Source: Hyphomonadaceae bacterium
GTDB lineage: Bacteria; Pseudomonadota; Alphaproteobacteria; Caulobacterales; Aquidulcibacteraceae
NCBI GenBank assembly: GCA_016791365.1
Contig: JAEUMT010000027.1
Coordinates: 62,001 to 126,000, forward strand
Length of the DNA: 64,000 bases
Direction of reading: 5' to 3'
The notes beneath the pieces were generated by a model that worked only from the letters and a program-made list of their open reading frames with translations, was not told where the DNA came from and did not search any database. Each line of letters begins with the position of its first letter. Position 1 is the first letter of the stretch. Positions 1 to 7,513 of the stretch are shown piece by piece. A program made the position numbers and the translations under genes.

Positions 1-2
1 TC

Positions 3-392
3 GACAAGCAAACCAAAGCGCGCGTGCTCATTATCGAGGATGAAGCCGTCATCGCGATGGATCTCAGCGACCTCATCACCGCGGCCGGCCACGAAGTGTG
101 CGGCATGGAGACGACCGCGTCAGGCGCCGTCGCCACGGCGAAGCGCGAACGGCCTGACCTCGTGCTCGCCGATATTCAGCTCGCGGACAATTCATCCGGC
201 ATCGATGCGGTGAAAGAAATTCTCGCATCGTTCAACGTGCCCGTGATTTTCATCACCGCATTCCCGGCGCGATTGCTCACAGGCGAACGTCCCGAGCCGA
301 CATTCCTGATCACAAAGCCGTACTCGCCGGACATGGTGCGCGCGGCTGTGAGTCAGGCGCTGTTTTTCGAAAGCACGGGTAACCTCAACTAG
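3..392 (+). CDS. phyR: PhyR general stress response regulator, C-terminal receiver part (5' truncated by window edge)
   Basis: The reading frame is open from the window edge and ends at 390-392, so only about the last 130 residues are present. The visible part is a receiver domain: the acidic cluster IIEDE, the phospho-acceptor Asp in LVLADIQLAD, and the Lys in FLITKPYSP. The signature GSSGID-like stretch (NSSGIDAVKEIL) and the phrase TGERPEP are typical of PhyR, whose N-terminal half is a sigma-factor mimic. In alphaproteobacteria PhyR, once phosphorylated, sequesters the anti-sigma factor NepR and frees the ECF sigma factor EcfG. The missing N-terminus should be upstream of the window. The next gene has an EcfG-type promoter, which fits. 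A GTG at 24 is unlikely to be the start, because coding sequence continues upstream of it. Confidence 0.9.
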   Translation, partial: DKQTKARVLIIEDEAVIAMDLSDLITAAGHEVCGMETTASGAVATAKRERPDLVLADIQLADNSSGIDAVKEILASFNVPVIFITAFPARLLTGERPEPTFLITKPYSPDMVRAAVSQALFFESTGNLN

Positions 393-403
393 TTTCGACG
401 GCC

Positions 404-428
404 GGAACTGCCTGGCAAGCGGCGCGTT
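404..428 (+). promoter_or_regulatory. EcfG (sigma-EcfG/SigT) type promoter
   Basis: GGAAC at 404-408 is followed after exactly 16 bases by CGTT at 425-428. This matches the known alphaproteobacterial general-stress promoter GGAAC-N16/17-CGTT. It lies about 50 bp upstream of the entericidin-like gene and just after phyR. That the gene belongs to the PhyR-controlled regulon is an inference. Confidence 0.75.
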
Positions 429-478
429 TACCGTCGCGCGCCGCTTGATCGGCGCGGCGCACTAGATGGAGTTATTTC

Positions 479-643
479 ATGCGTAAGATGACGTCGCCCT
501 TGATCGCCCTCGCGCTGCTCGGCGCGACCGCGCTGGCCGCTTGCAACACCGTTGAAGGCGTTGGCGAAGACGTACAATCGGCGGGCCAAGCCGTTGAGCA
601 GACGGCTCAAGAAGCCAACGACGGCAACCCGGAAACGCCGTAA
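479..643 (+). CDS. Entericidin-family small lipoprotein
   Basis: This 54-residue protein has a signal peptide with a lipobox (ALAAC, Cys at residue 22) followed by a short acidic/Gln-rich tail beginning NTVEGVGEDVQSAGQAVE. That is the standard entericidin A/B layout (EcnA/EcnB). A GGAG at 468-471, seven bases before ATG, supports the start. Entericidins are tiny membrane lipoproteins, often induced in stationary phase or by envelope stress. In alphaproteobacteria they are recurrent members of the general stress regulon. The perfect EcfG-type promoter at 404-428 and the neighbouring phyR agree with this. A toxin/antidote role as in E. coli cannot be inferred because only one copy is present. 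Confidence 0.85.
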   Translation: MRKMTSPLIALALLGATALAACNTVEGVGEDVQSAGQAVEQTAQEANDGNPETP

Positions 644-742
644 CGACAGACGCCATTCGTCCCGCGCGAATTGCGCGGGACGAAGGCGATTTCGAAGTGT
701 CCGCGATGGACAGCGGAGGCGCCTGACGCCATAGGTGCGGGC

Positions 743-1237
743 ATGAAAGCCCTCATTCCGCTTTTTCTGATCGCCCTCGCCGCCGCCTGCGGCGCCCCGG
801 TTCAATCCGCCAGCACCGCCACTGATGCGCCGGCCTCTGCAGAGGTTGTTCTGCACGACGCATGGGCCGCGCCTACGCCACAGGGCGTTGATGTCGCCGC
901 CGGTTATCTCACGATCAGCAATGGGACAGGCGGCGACGATCGTTTGGTCGGCGCAACAAGCCCTCGCGCGGAACGCGTTGAAGTGCATGAAATGGCGATG
1001 AACGGCGCGGTCATGCAAATGCGTCCGGTGCCGCAGCTTACAATTCCCGCCGGACAAGACGTGCAGCTCGCGCCTGGCGGCATGCACCTGATGTTCTACG
1101 GCGTTGCCGAGCCCTTCGTTGAAGGCCAGGAAATCCCTGTTCAGCTCAGCTTCGAGACTGCCGGAACGATCGATGTAACCTTGCCGGTCCGGCGCATGGG
1201 CGCATCCACAGAGCACGGCGCCGGCCACGGCAATTAA
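743..1237 (+). CDS. PCu(A)C-type copper chaperone lipoprotein (DUF461)
   Basis: This 164-residue protein begins with a lipoprotein signal peptide (lipobox LAAAC, Cys 16). That is why ATG 743 is preferred over an in-frame start 24 codons upstream. The Cu(I)-binding PCu(A)C signature is visible: His and Met in EVHEMAMNGAVMQM, then about 20 residues later GGMHLMF (the H...M-x10-M...H-x-M pattern). A His-rich C-terminus (EHGAGHGN) may add metal ligands. Family members are periplasmic and deliver copper to the CuA site of cytochrome oxidase. No cytochrome oxidase or Sco gene is adjacent here. The gene may be transcribed with the upstream entericidin gene (99 bp gap), but this is uncertain. Confidence 0.88.
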   Translation: MKALIPLFLIALAAACGAPVQSASTATDAPASAEVVLHDAWAAPTPQGVDVAAGYLTISNGTGGDDRLVGATSPRAERVEVHEMAMNGAVMQMRPVPQLTIPAGQDVQLAPGGMHLMFYGVAEPFVEGQEIPVQLSFETAGTIDVTLPVRRMGASTEHGAGHGN

Positions 1238-1306
1238 CGCTCGCTTCAACCCCGTATAATACTAATCATCTCTCAATTTCCGCATTCGCGAAGAGCGGTC
1301 AGACAG

Positions 1307-3664
1307 ATGTTCAGACGGCTCAGGGCCAAACTCACTTTCATGTACGCGGGGCTATTTTGCTTTGCGCTACTGGTGATTGGCGCGGTCGCGTATTTCGTCA
1401 TCGCGGGCAACACGCAAAAACTGGCCGAACAGCAACTTGCCAACACCGCGCGTGTCTTCTCGCGCGTGTGGGATGGGCGTCTCGATCATCTCCAGGATGC
1501 CGCTTCGCGAACAGCCCGCGCTGCAAACCTCGCGAGCGCGGTCACCACGCGTGACGATGCGCTGATCCGCGCGCATCTGGCGGAATTGCGCTCGCACTCA
1601 CATGCCGACATCGCATTCGTCGTCACGCGCGAAGGTCTCATCGTCACCGAAACCGGCGCGAGTTCCTCGGTATCGCCGGGGCTGCAACTCGCACTGACGA
1701 GCGGGCAGCCAACGCCGGGTGTGCTCCGCGAGGACGGCGAACTTTATCAGGGCGCGGCGGCGGCGCTTCCGGGCGGCCACGGCTGGATTGTCGCCGGCGT
1801 GCGATTGGCGTCGCAGCAAATGGATGATCTGCGCTCGCTGTCGCCGATCCCTGTCAACGCGAGCGTACTCTCGCGAGAAAGCCAGGGCTGGGGCACGAAC
1901 GATACGCCTGACTTCGCCACGCTCAGCACGTTCATTGACCAGTCGCTGCAAGATGAGCACACGCGTGCGCGCCAATTGCGCACACGGGACGGCAAGTCGA
2001 TTGCGCTGGCGACACGCCTGCCCTCGCTCGATGGCACGCTCGCCGTGCTCCTGCTCCGCCATTCCCTATCGAGCGGGCTTTCGCCGTACGGGGCGCTGTT
2101 CAATACACTGATCGTGATTGGTCTGGCGGCGGTCATCTTGCTTATCGCCGGAACGTGGTTTTTGGCGCGCGGGATCACCCAACCGCTCTCGACACTTGAA
2201 GCCGCGGCGCGAAAACTGCGCGAAGGCGTATATGAAACGGTGGTTGTCAGGACCGAGGACGAGCTTTCCCGTTTGGCCGAGAGCTTCAACGCCATGACCG
2301 GCGCGATCCGGGAGCGCGAACGCCGGATTACGCAACTTGCCTTTCATGACGGCGAAACGCGCCTGCCGAACCGTGTTGCACTTGAGCGCAAGCTGAATGC
2401 AGCGGCCCGGCCCGAGCGTTTGTATCTTGCGGCGATCGGCGTCGATCGCTTCGCACACGTACGCGGCGCCATCGGCTATACGCTCGCTGGCGAACTCGTT
2501 CGCCAGCTCGGCGGTCGTCTCGCGCACCTTGCGCCAAATGCGCCAATGGCGCGGCTTTCGAGCGACGTGCTCGGCGTCGCCTTCATAGCGACCAGCGAAC
2601 ACGACGCCTTGAAGCGCGCCGACGCGCTGATCGCCAATCTCGAACAATCCGTTTCACTTGGTGAGCATGTCATCGACGTTCACGTCACCATTGGCATAGC
2701 TCAGCCGGGCGGCAAGGACGAGACGTCGTCCGCAATGATTGAGCGTGCATCGATCGCACTGGATCAGACCCGCCAGCGCGGCCAGAAGGCCGGCATGTAT
2801 GACGAAGCCGCGTATGGCGATCCGGCGCGCAATCTTTCGCTCATGGGAGAGATGCGCCGCGCACTGGAAAGCGGCGCGATCTATCTGGCGCACCAACCCA
2901 AATACAATTTCCGCACCGGCCGCATCGATAGCGCGGAAAGCCTGGTGCGCTGGCGCCACCCGACACGCGGCAATATCGCGCCGGATATCTTCGTACCGAT
3001 GGCGGAAGAAACCGGTCACATCCGCGCGCTGACCGAATGGGTGCTCGAGCGCGCGATCGTGGATCAAAAGGCGCTGAAAGAAGCGGGACACACGATCACG
3101 CTCGCGGTGAACATTTCCGCGCGCCTGCTCAGCGACACGGACTTCGCCAAGCGCGCTTCCGCCCTCGCCCGGCAAGCGCCGCACCAAATCTGCTTCGAGA
3201 TCACCGAGACGGCCATCATCGACAATCCGATAGCGGCGCTCGAAAATATCGAGCTGTTCGCGTCAAGCGGCGTGCGTATCGCTATCGACGATTACGGCTC
3301 CGGACTTTCGTCGCTGGCGTATCTAAAGCAGCTGCCCGCTCATGAGCTGAAGATTGACAAGCTGTTTGTGCAAAACGTCACCTCCAGCCAGCGCGACGCG
3401 CTTCTGGTGCGTTCGACCATCGATCTGGCGCATGGCCTCGGCATGAACGTAACGGCTGAGGGCGTGGAAACACCCGCGGCATTCGCGCTGCTTGCGAGCA
3501 TGAATTGTGATCTTGCTCAGGGCTATCTGATCTCGCGCCCCGCTTCGCTTGAGGAACTGATCGCGCTCCTGAGCGACGACCGGCGTCTGCAATTTTACAA
3601 GCAGACAGCGCTCGGCGCATCGCCACAGCTCGCGCCGGCGCCGCAGCAACCCAAGCAAGCCTAG
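1307..3664 (+). CDS. Membrane-bound GGDEF/EAL protein with degenerate GGDEF, predicted c-di-GMP phosphodiesterase
   Basis: The protein has 785 residues. It has a transmembrane helix near residues 10-32, an extracytoplasmic sensor region to about 262, a second helix (about 263-285), a HAMP domain (about 285-340), a GGDEF domain and an EAL domain (about 515-765). The GGDEF domain keeps LPNR but its active-site loop reads SSDVL instead of GG(D/E)EF (about residues 418-422), so cyclase activity is unlikely. The EAL motif is ESL, and other catalytic landmarks are intact: AVNIS, FEITET, IDDYGSG, LKID and AEGVE. This predicts a phosphodiesterase that degrades c-di-GMP, with the GGDEF domain possibly serving as a GTP sensor as in some family members. 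It ends convergently with the next gene, stop codons overlapping. The ligand of the outer domain is unknown. Confidence 0.85.
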   Translation: MFRRLRAKLTFMYAGLFCFALLVIGAVAYFVIAGNTQKLAEQQLANTARVFSRVWDGRLDHLQDAASRTARAANLASAVTTRDDALIRAHLAELRSHSHADIAFVVTREGLIVTETGASSSVSPGLQLALTSGQPTPGVLREDGELYQGAAAALPGGHGWIVAGVRLASQQMDDLRSLSPIPVNASVLSRESQGWGTNDTPDFATLSTFIDQSLQDEHTRARQLRTRDGKSIALATRLPSLDGTLAVLLLRHSLSSGLSPYGALFNTLIVIGLAAVILLIAGTWFLARGITQPLSTLEAAARKLREGVYETVVVRTEDELSRLAESFNAMTGAIRERERRITQLAFHDGETRLPNRVALERKLNAAARPERLYLAAIGVDRFAHVRGAIGYTLAGELVRQLGGRLAHLAPNAPMARLSSDVLGVAFIATSEHDALKRADALIANLEQSVSLGEHVIDVHVTIGIAQPGGKDETSSAMIERASIALDQTRQRGQKAGMYDEAAYGDPARNLSLMGEMRRALESGAIYLAHQPKYNFRTGRIDSAESLVRWRHPTRGNIAPDIFVPMAEETGHIRALTEWVLERAIVDQKALKEAGHTITLAVNISARLLSDTDFAKRASALARQAPHQICFEITETAIIDNPIAALENIELFASSGVRIAIDDYGSGLSSLAYLKQLPAHELKIDKLFVQNVTSSQRDALLVRSTIDLAHGLGMNVTAEGVETPAAFALLASMNCDLAQGYLISRPASLEELIALLSDDRRLQFYKQTALGASPQLAPAPQQPKQA

Positions 3665-4128
3665 TCAAGCGGAAGCGCTGTCGTATCCTTGAGGTGCTCA
3701 AGGATGATCGAGCTTTCCATGTGCGCGATCGCGGCGCAGCGCAGCAGCTTCGATTGCACGATCTCCTGAAAATGCGGCAGGTCACGCGCGACGACTTTGA
3801 TCAGATAGTCGGTTTCGCCGGTCGTCATCACACAGAGCGTCACTTCATTCATACGCTCGACCAGATTGCGGAAGTCGCGCACGTTAGCGGCGGCGTGGTC
3901 ACGCAGGCGCACGCGGATGATGGCTGAGCACGTGAGGCCCGCAAGCTTTGGGTCAAGCACGCCAACGATGCCGCGAAGAACGCCCTCCTCCTTGAGCCTG
4001 GCGAGGCGCCGCGAGACCTGGCTGGCTGAAACGCCAGCGTGTTCTGCAAGATCCGACTGAGAAACAGCGGCATCGCGTTGAACGGCCGCCAGCAGGCGCT
4101 TGTCTGCGTTATCCACGGTCAAACTCAC
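3661..4128 (-). CDS. Lrp/AsnC-family regulator, BkdR-like
   Basis: This 155-residue protein has an N-terminal winged helix (SQSDLAEHAGVSASQVSRRLARLKEEGVL) and a C-terminal RAM/AsnC ligand-binding domain (TGETDYLIKVVARDL). It is divergent from the 2-oxoacid dehydrogenase E1 gene with a 107-bp gap. That is the usual arrangement of BkdR, the Lrp-type regulator of branched-chain keto acid dehydrogenase operons. A perfect inverted repeat, GTGCAA-N6-TTGCAC, lies just upstream of its start. The likely effector is an amino acid or 2-oxoacid, but which one is not visible. The downstream aminotransferase is of the aromatic type, so phenylalanine is possible. Its stop codon overlaps that of the convergent GGDEF/EAL gene. 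Confidence 0.85.
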   Translation of the reverse strand: MSLTVDNADKRLLAAVQRDAAVSQSDLAEHAGVSASQVSRRLARLKEEGVLRGIVGVLDPKLAGLTCSAIIRVRLRDHAAANVRDFRNLVERMNEVTLCVMTTGETDYLIKVVARDLPHFQEIVQSKLLRCAAIAHMESSIILEHLKDTTALPLD

Positions 4129-4133
4129 AATTC

Positions 4134-4151
4134 GTGCAAAACGGATTGCAC
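4134..4151. promoter_or_regulatory. Putative Lrp/BkdR operator
   Basis: GTGCAA (4134-4139), six bases, then TTGCAC (4146-4151) form a perfect inverted repeat of the size expected for an Lrp-family dimer. Another TTGCAC half-site occurs in the sequence around 4194-4199. Both lie in the gap between the Lrp-type gene and the divergent E1 gene. Assigning the binding protein is an inference from position. Confidence 0.5.
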
Positions 4152-4235
4152 AATCGCATATTCGGTGCGTGAATATACTTCTATTCGCGACAATTGCACT
4201 GAATTTGCGGGAAAACCGCCGTAAATTCCCATTCC

Positions 4236-6314
4236 ATGAGCGCCAAGCCCAAGCCCGCCGCCAAATCCGCCCCGCAGACCGACTGGAAACGCGTCGTCGA
4301 ATTCGTCCAAACCTCGCGGGCGATGGACGCGATCGAGGAGCGTGAGCTCGTTCCGGGGAAGAAGATTTTTTACCAGTTCAGCGCGCGCGGCCACGACATG
4401 GCGCAAGTGCTGCTGGGTCTGCACCTGACGCACCCGAAAGACGCGATGTGCGGCTACTACCGCTCGCGTCCGATCCTGCTTTCGCTCGGCGTTGCGCTTG
4501 AAGATGCGCTGGGGTCGGCGATGGGCCGCGCTGGCGGCTACAGCGACGGGCGCGATATCGGCGTCGTGTTCAACTATCCGAACGCACATGGCGCATCGGC
4601 GCTGCCGATGTGCGGCGGCGTTGGCGCGCAATACACGCCGACCGCCGGCTACGCGCAAGCTATCGAGTACGCGAAGAACGTGCTCGGCGACCGCAGCTAT
4701 GACGGCGCGATCAGCGTCGTGCTCGGCGGCGACGCTTCGGTCGCAACCAATGGCTTTTGGTCCGCTCTGACGATGGCGACAACATTGAAGCTGCCTATGC
4801 TGTTCTACATCGAAGACAATGGCTACGGCATCTCGACGCCAGGCTGGCTGCAAACGCCAGGTCAGAACATCGCCAAAAATCTGGCGAGTTTCTCAGGCTT
4901 GAAGATCTGCGACGGCGACGGCACTGATCCGGCCGAAGCATCGGAGTTGATAGCGGACGCAGTGGCCCACGTGCGCGGCGGCGATGGCCCGGCTCTCGTG
5001 CATCTCATCGTACCGCGCCTGCAAGGACATTCGTTTCAGGATACGCAGGCTTACAAATCGAAGGATGTCGTCGATGCCGAATGGGCGCGCGATCCTCTGC
5101 CGAAGCTGAAAGCGCACGTCGTCCCTTCGCTAATGAGCGAGAAGGATTGGGACGCAGCCGAGGCAAAGGCCGAAGAGAATGTCCGACGCGCCGTGCAGAT
5201 CGCCGACCAGCGTCCGGTGAGCGAGCCTTCGCAGGTGACGCGCTTCGTGTTCAGCGAAGACGGCGCACTACAAGACGAAGGCGGCATGCTGAACTCCGGC
5301 TACGCCGCCCCGCGCGTGAGCGATGAGCCAAAGCCCGAAGGCGCGCGCATCAACATGATCACGGCTATTCGCCGCGTGTTGGACAACGAACTCGCCGTGA
5401 ACCCGCGCGTGCTGGTGTTCGGCGAAGACGTCGGCCCAAAGGGCGGCGTGCATGGCGTCACCTTGGGTTTGCAGGAAAAGTATGGCGTCGAGCGCGTGTT
5501 CGACACCTCGCTTTCAGAAGAAGGCATCATCGGCCGCGCCGTCGGCATGGCAATCGCGGGTCTGATGCCGGTGCCGGAAATCCAGTTCCGCAAGTACGCC
5601 GATCCGGCATGCGAGCAGATCAACGATTGCGGCACGATGCGTTGGCGCACGGCCAACAGATTTGCGGCGCCGATGGTGGTGCGGATGCCGGTCGGCTTCT
5701 TCAAGTGCGGCGATCCTTGGCACAGCCAAACCAACGAAGTGCAGTTCGTGCACTCACCCGGCTGGCGCGTCGCATGTCCGTCGAATGCCGAGGACGCCGT
5801 TGGCCTCTTGCGCACGGCTTTGCGGGGCAATGACCCCGTCATGTTTCTCGAACACCGCAACATGCTCGACGCCGCAAGCGCCCGCCGCCCCTATCCGGGC
5901 GATGATTTCGCGCTCCCGTTTGGCGTCGCCAAGCGCGTGCGCGAAGGCGGCGACATCACCGTCGTGGCGTGGGGCGCGATGGTCGAACGCTGCGAATCGG
6001 CGGCCGAAAAGGCCGGCGTCAGCGCCGATATTCTCGATCTTCGCACGCTCGCGCCGTGGGATAGCGAAGCCGTGCTCGCTTCGGTGAAGCGCACGCACCG
6101 CTGCTTCATCGTGCACGAGGATATCGGCACTGGCGGGTTCGGCGCGGAGATCGCGGCCGTCGTCGCCGATCAGGCGTTTCTCGATCTCGATGCGCCGGTG
6201 GCGCGCATGACGATGCCGGATATCCCCTCGCCGCACCATCCAGACTTGATGGAATGGGCGCTGCCATCGGTCGAGCGGATCGCTGCAAAGATGCAAGAGA
6301 TGGTGAGCTTCTGA
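4236..6314 (+). CDS. 2-oxoacid dehydrogenase E1, fused alpha and beta subunits (branched-chain/phenylpyruvate type)
   Basis: The protein has 692 residues with the two E1 subunits in one chain. Residues about 15-340 are E1 alpha, with the thiamine diphosphate/Mg motif starting GGDAS (about 164-168) and ending at EDNGYG (Asn 195). Residues about 375-692 are E1 beta, with a typical start MITAIRRVLDNEL and VFGEDVGPKGG. The reaction is oxidative decarboxylation of a 2-oxoacid and transfer of the acyl group to lipoyl-E2. Fused E1 proteins of this kind occur in several bacterial groups and are normally called branched-chain. The stop overlaps the E2 start (TGATG), indicating translational coupling. 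No E3 (lipoamide dehydrogenase) gene is in the window. The linked aromatic aminotransferase and paa genes make phenylpyruvate a credible substrate (inference). Confidence 0.87.
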   Translation: MSAKPKPAAKSAPQTDWKRVVEFVQTSRAMDAIEERELVPGKKIFYQFSARGHDMAQVLLGLHLTHPKDAMCGYYRSRPILLSLGVALEDALGSAMGRAGGYSDGRDIGVVFNYPNAHGASALPMCGGVGAQYTPTAGYAQAIEYAKNVLGDRSYDGAISVVLGGDASVATNGFWSALTMATTLKLPMLFYIEDNGYGISTPGWLQTPGQNIAKNLASFSGLKICDGDGTDPAEASELIADAVAHVRGGDGPALVHLIVPRLQGHSFQDTQAYKSKDVVDAEWARDPLPKLKAHVVPSLMSEKDWDAAEAKAEENVRRAVQIADQRPVSEPSQVTRFVFSEDGALQDEGGMLNSGYAAPRVSDEPKPEGARINMITAIRRVLDNELAVNPRVLVFGEDVGPKGGVHGVTLGLQEKYGVERVFDTSLSEEGIIGRAVGMAIAGLMPVPEIQFRKYADPACEQINDCGTMRWRTANRFAAPMVVRMPVGFFKCGDPWHSQTNEVQFVHSPGWRVACPSNAEDAVGLLRTALRGNDPVMFLEHRNMLDAASARRPYPGDDFALPFGVAKRVREGGDITVVAWGAMVERCESAAEKAGVSADILDLRTLAPWDSEAVLASVKRTHRCFIVHEDIGTGGFGAEIAAVVADQAFLDLDAPVARMTMPDIPSPHHPDLMEWALPSVERIAAKMQEMVSF

Positions 6315-7504
6315 TGGCGGACACGACAAACATCGTGATGCCGCTGGAGCAGGAAGGCTCAAAGTCGGTCGTGCGCGCGTGGCTGAAGAAGGTCGGCGAT
6401 GTCGTGAGGCGCGACGAGCCGATCGTCGAACTCGAAACGGATAAGGTCGCGGTTGAGGTGCCTTCGCCAGGCGATGGCGTGTTGGCGTCGATCGCGCTGA
6501 ACGAAGGCGATGAAGCTGCGCCTGGCGCGACGCTTGGTGTGCTGACGCTCGGTGTTGGAGCCAAGTCTGGACCGCCGGGGCCCTCGCCGGCATCTACTGT
6601 GCTGGCCGGCGAGGGCGCCGGCGGTCCAGACTCGCGGCAACGGCTGTCTCCACTGGTCAAACGTTTGCTCTCGGAACACCGTGTCTTAGCAACCGACATT
6701 GCCGGCACCGGACGCGATGGGCGGATCACGCATAAGGATGTGCAGGATCACGTCGCGCGTGGGCCTGCCAAGCCTGTTGCGAAGACGTCCGCCGCGCCTG
6801 TAAAGGGCGGCAAGATTCCGCATGATGCGATGCGCAAGTCGATCGCCGCGCACATGTCGCGCTCGGTCGCGGTCGCGCCGCACGTAACGGCGGTGTTCGA
6901 AGCGGATTTCTCCGCCATCATCGCGCATCGCGCCAAGCACAAGGACGCCTACGCCAAAGCGGGCGCGCCACTCACCTTCTCCGCCTACATCATCCGCGCG
7001 GCGGCGGAAGCGATGCAGGTGTCGCCGAACGTCAACGCGCGCTGGCACGACGACTTTCTAGAGGTGTTCGAGGACGCCAACATCGGCATGGGCGTAGCGC
7101 TTGGCGACAAGGGCCTGATCGTGCCGGTCATCAAGCGTGCGCAAACACTGACACTGAAAGAAACCGCGGCGCAGCTTGGCGATGTCACCGAACGCGCGCG
7201 CAAGAACCAACTGAAGCCGACGGACGTGCAAGGCGGCACGTTCACAATTTCCAACCACGGCGTCTCCGGTTCGCTCGTTGCGACGCCGATCATCATCAAC
7301 CAACCGCAATCGGCGATCCTCGGCGTCGGCAAGCTCGAAAAGCGCGTCGTCGTGCGCGCGATCGACGGCGCCGACGCAATGGTGATCAAGCCGATGGCGT
7401 ACGTTTCGCTCACCATCGATCACCGCGTGCTCGATGGGCATCAAACCAATGCGTGGCTCACGCGCTTCGTCGAAGCGCTCGAGACCTGGCCGCTGGAAGA
7501 CTGA
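6314..7504 (+). CDS. 2-oxoacid dehydrogenase E2 (dihydrolipoamide acyltransferase)
   Basis: This 396-residue protein has a lipoyl domain (about 1-80; lipoyl Lys 44 in ETDKVAVEV), a peripheral-subunit-binding domain (about 110-147; LSPLVKRLL, GRDGRITHKDV) and a catalytic acyltransferase domain ending with the active-site motif DHRVLDG (about 369-375). The start at 6314 overlaps the E1 stop. The linker between the lipoyl and binding domains (about 84-108) is encoded by a palindromic repeat found elsewhere between genes. Linkers in E2 proteins tolerate length change, so function is probably retained. The enzyme takes the acyl group from E1 and passes it to CoA. It is followed after 9 bp by the aminotransferase, which suggests a three-gene operon. 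Confidence 0.9.
   Translation: MADTTNIVMPLEQEGSKSVVRAWLKKVGDVVRRDEPIVELETDKVAVEVPSPGDGVLASIALNEGDEAAPGATLGVLTLGVGAKSGPPGPSPASTVLAGEGAGGPDSRQRLSPLVKRLLSEHRVLATDIAGTGRDGRITHKDVQDHVARGPAKPVAKTSAAPVKGGKIPHDAMRKSIAAHMSRSVAVAPHVTAVFEADFSAIIAHRAKHKDAYAKAGAPLTFSAYIIRAAAEAMQVSPNVNARWHDDFLEVFEDANIGMGVALGDKGLIVPVIKRAQTLTLKETAAQLGDVTERARKNQLKPTDVQGGTFTISNHGVSGSLVATPIIINQPQSAILGVGKLEKRVVVRAIDGADAMVIKPMAYVSLTIDHRVLDGHQTNAWLTRFVEALETWPLED
6566..6630. repeat. Palindromic GGACCGCCGG repeat inside the E2 coding sequence
   Basis: The left arm at 6566-6591 (starting TCTGGACCGCCGG) and right arm at 6605-6630 (ending CCGGCGGTCCAGA) are near-perfect inverted repeats with a 13-base loop. The same family lies between genes elsewhere in the window. 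Here it is read in frame as a Gly/Pro/Ala-rich linker. It has no stop codon in this frame. Confidence 0.85.
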
Positions 7505-7513
7505 GGCAGACCT

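Noticed and set aside
428-1249. Minus-strand frame over the entericidin and PCu(A)C genes
   Set aside because: It has a lipoprotein-like start by chance but is Arg/Gly/Ala-rich without domains; the plus-strand genes have signatures.
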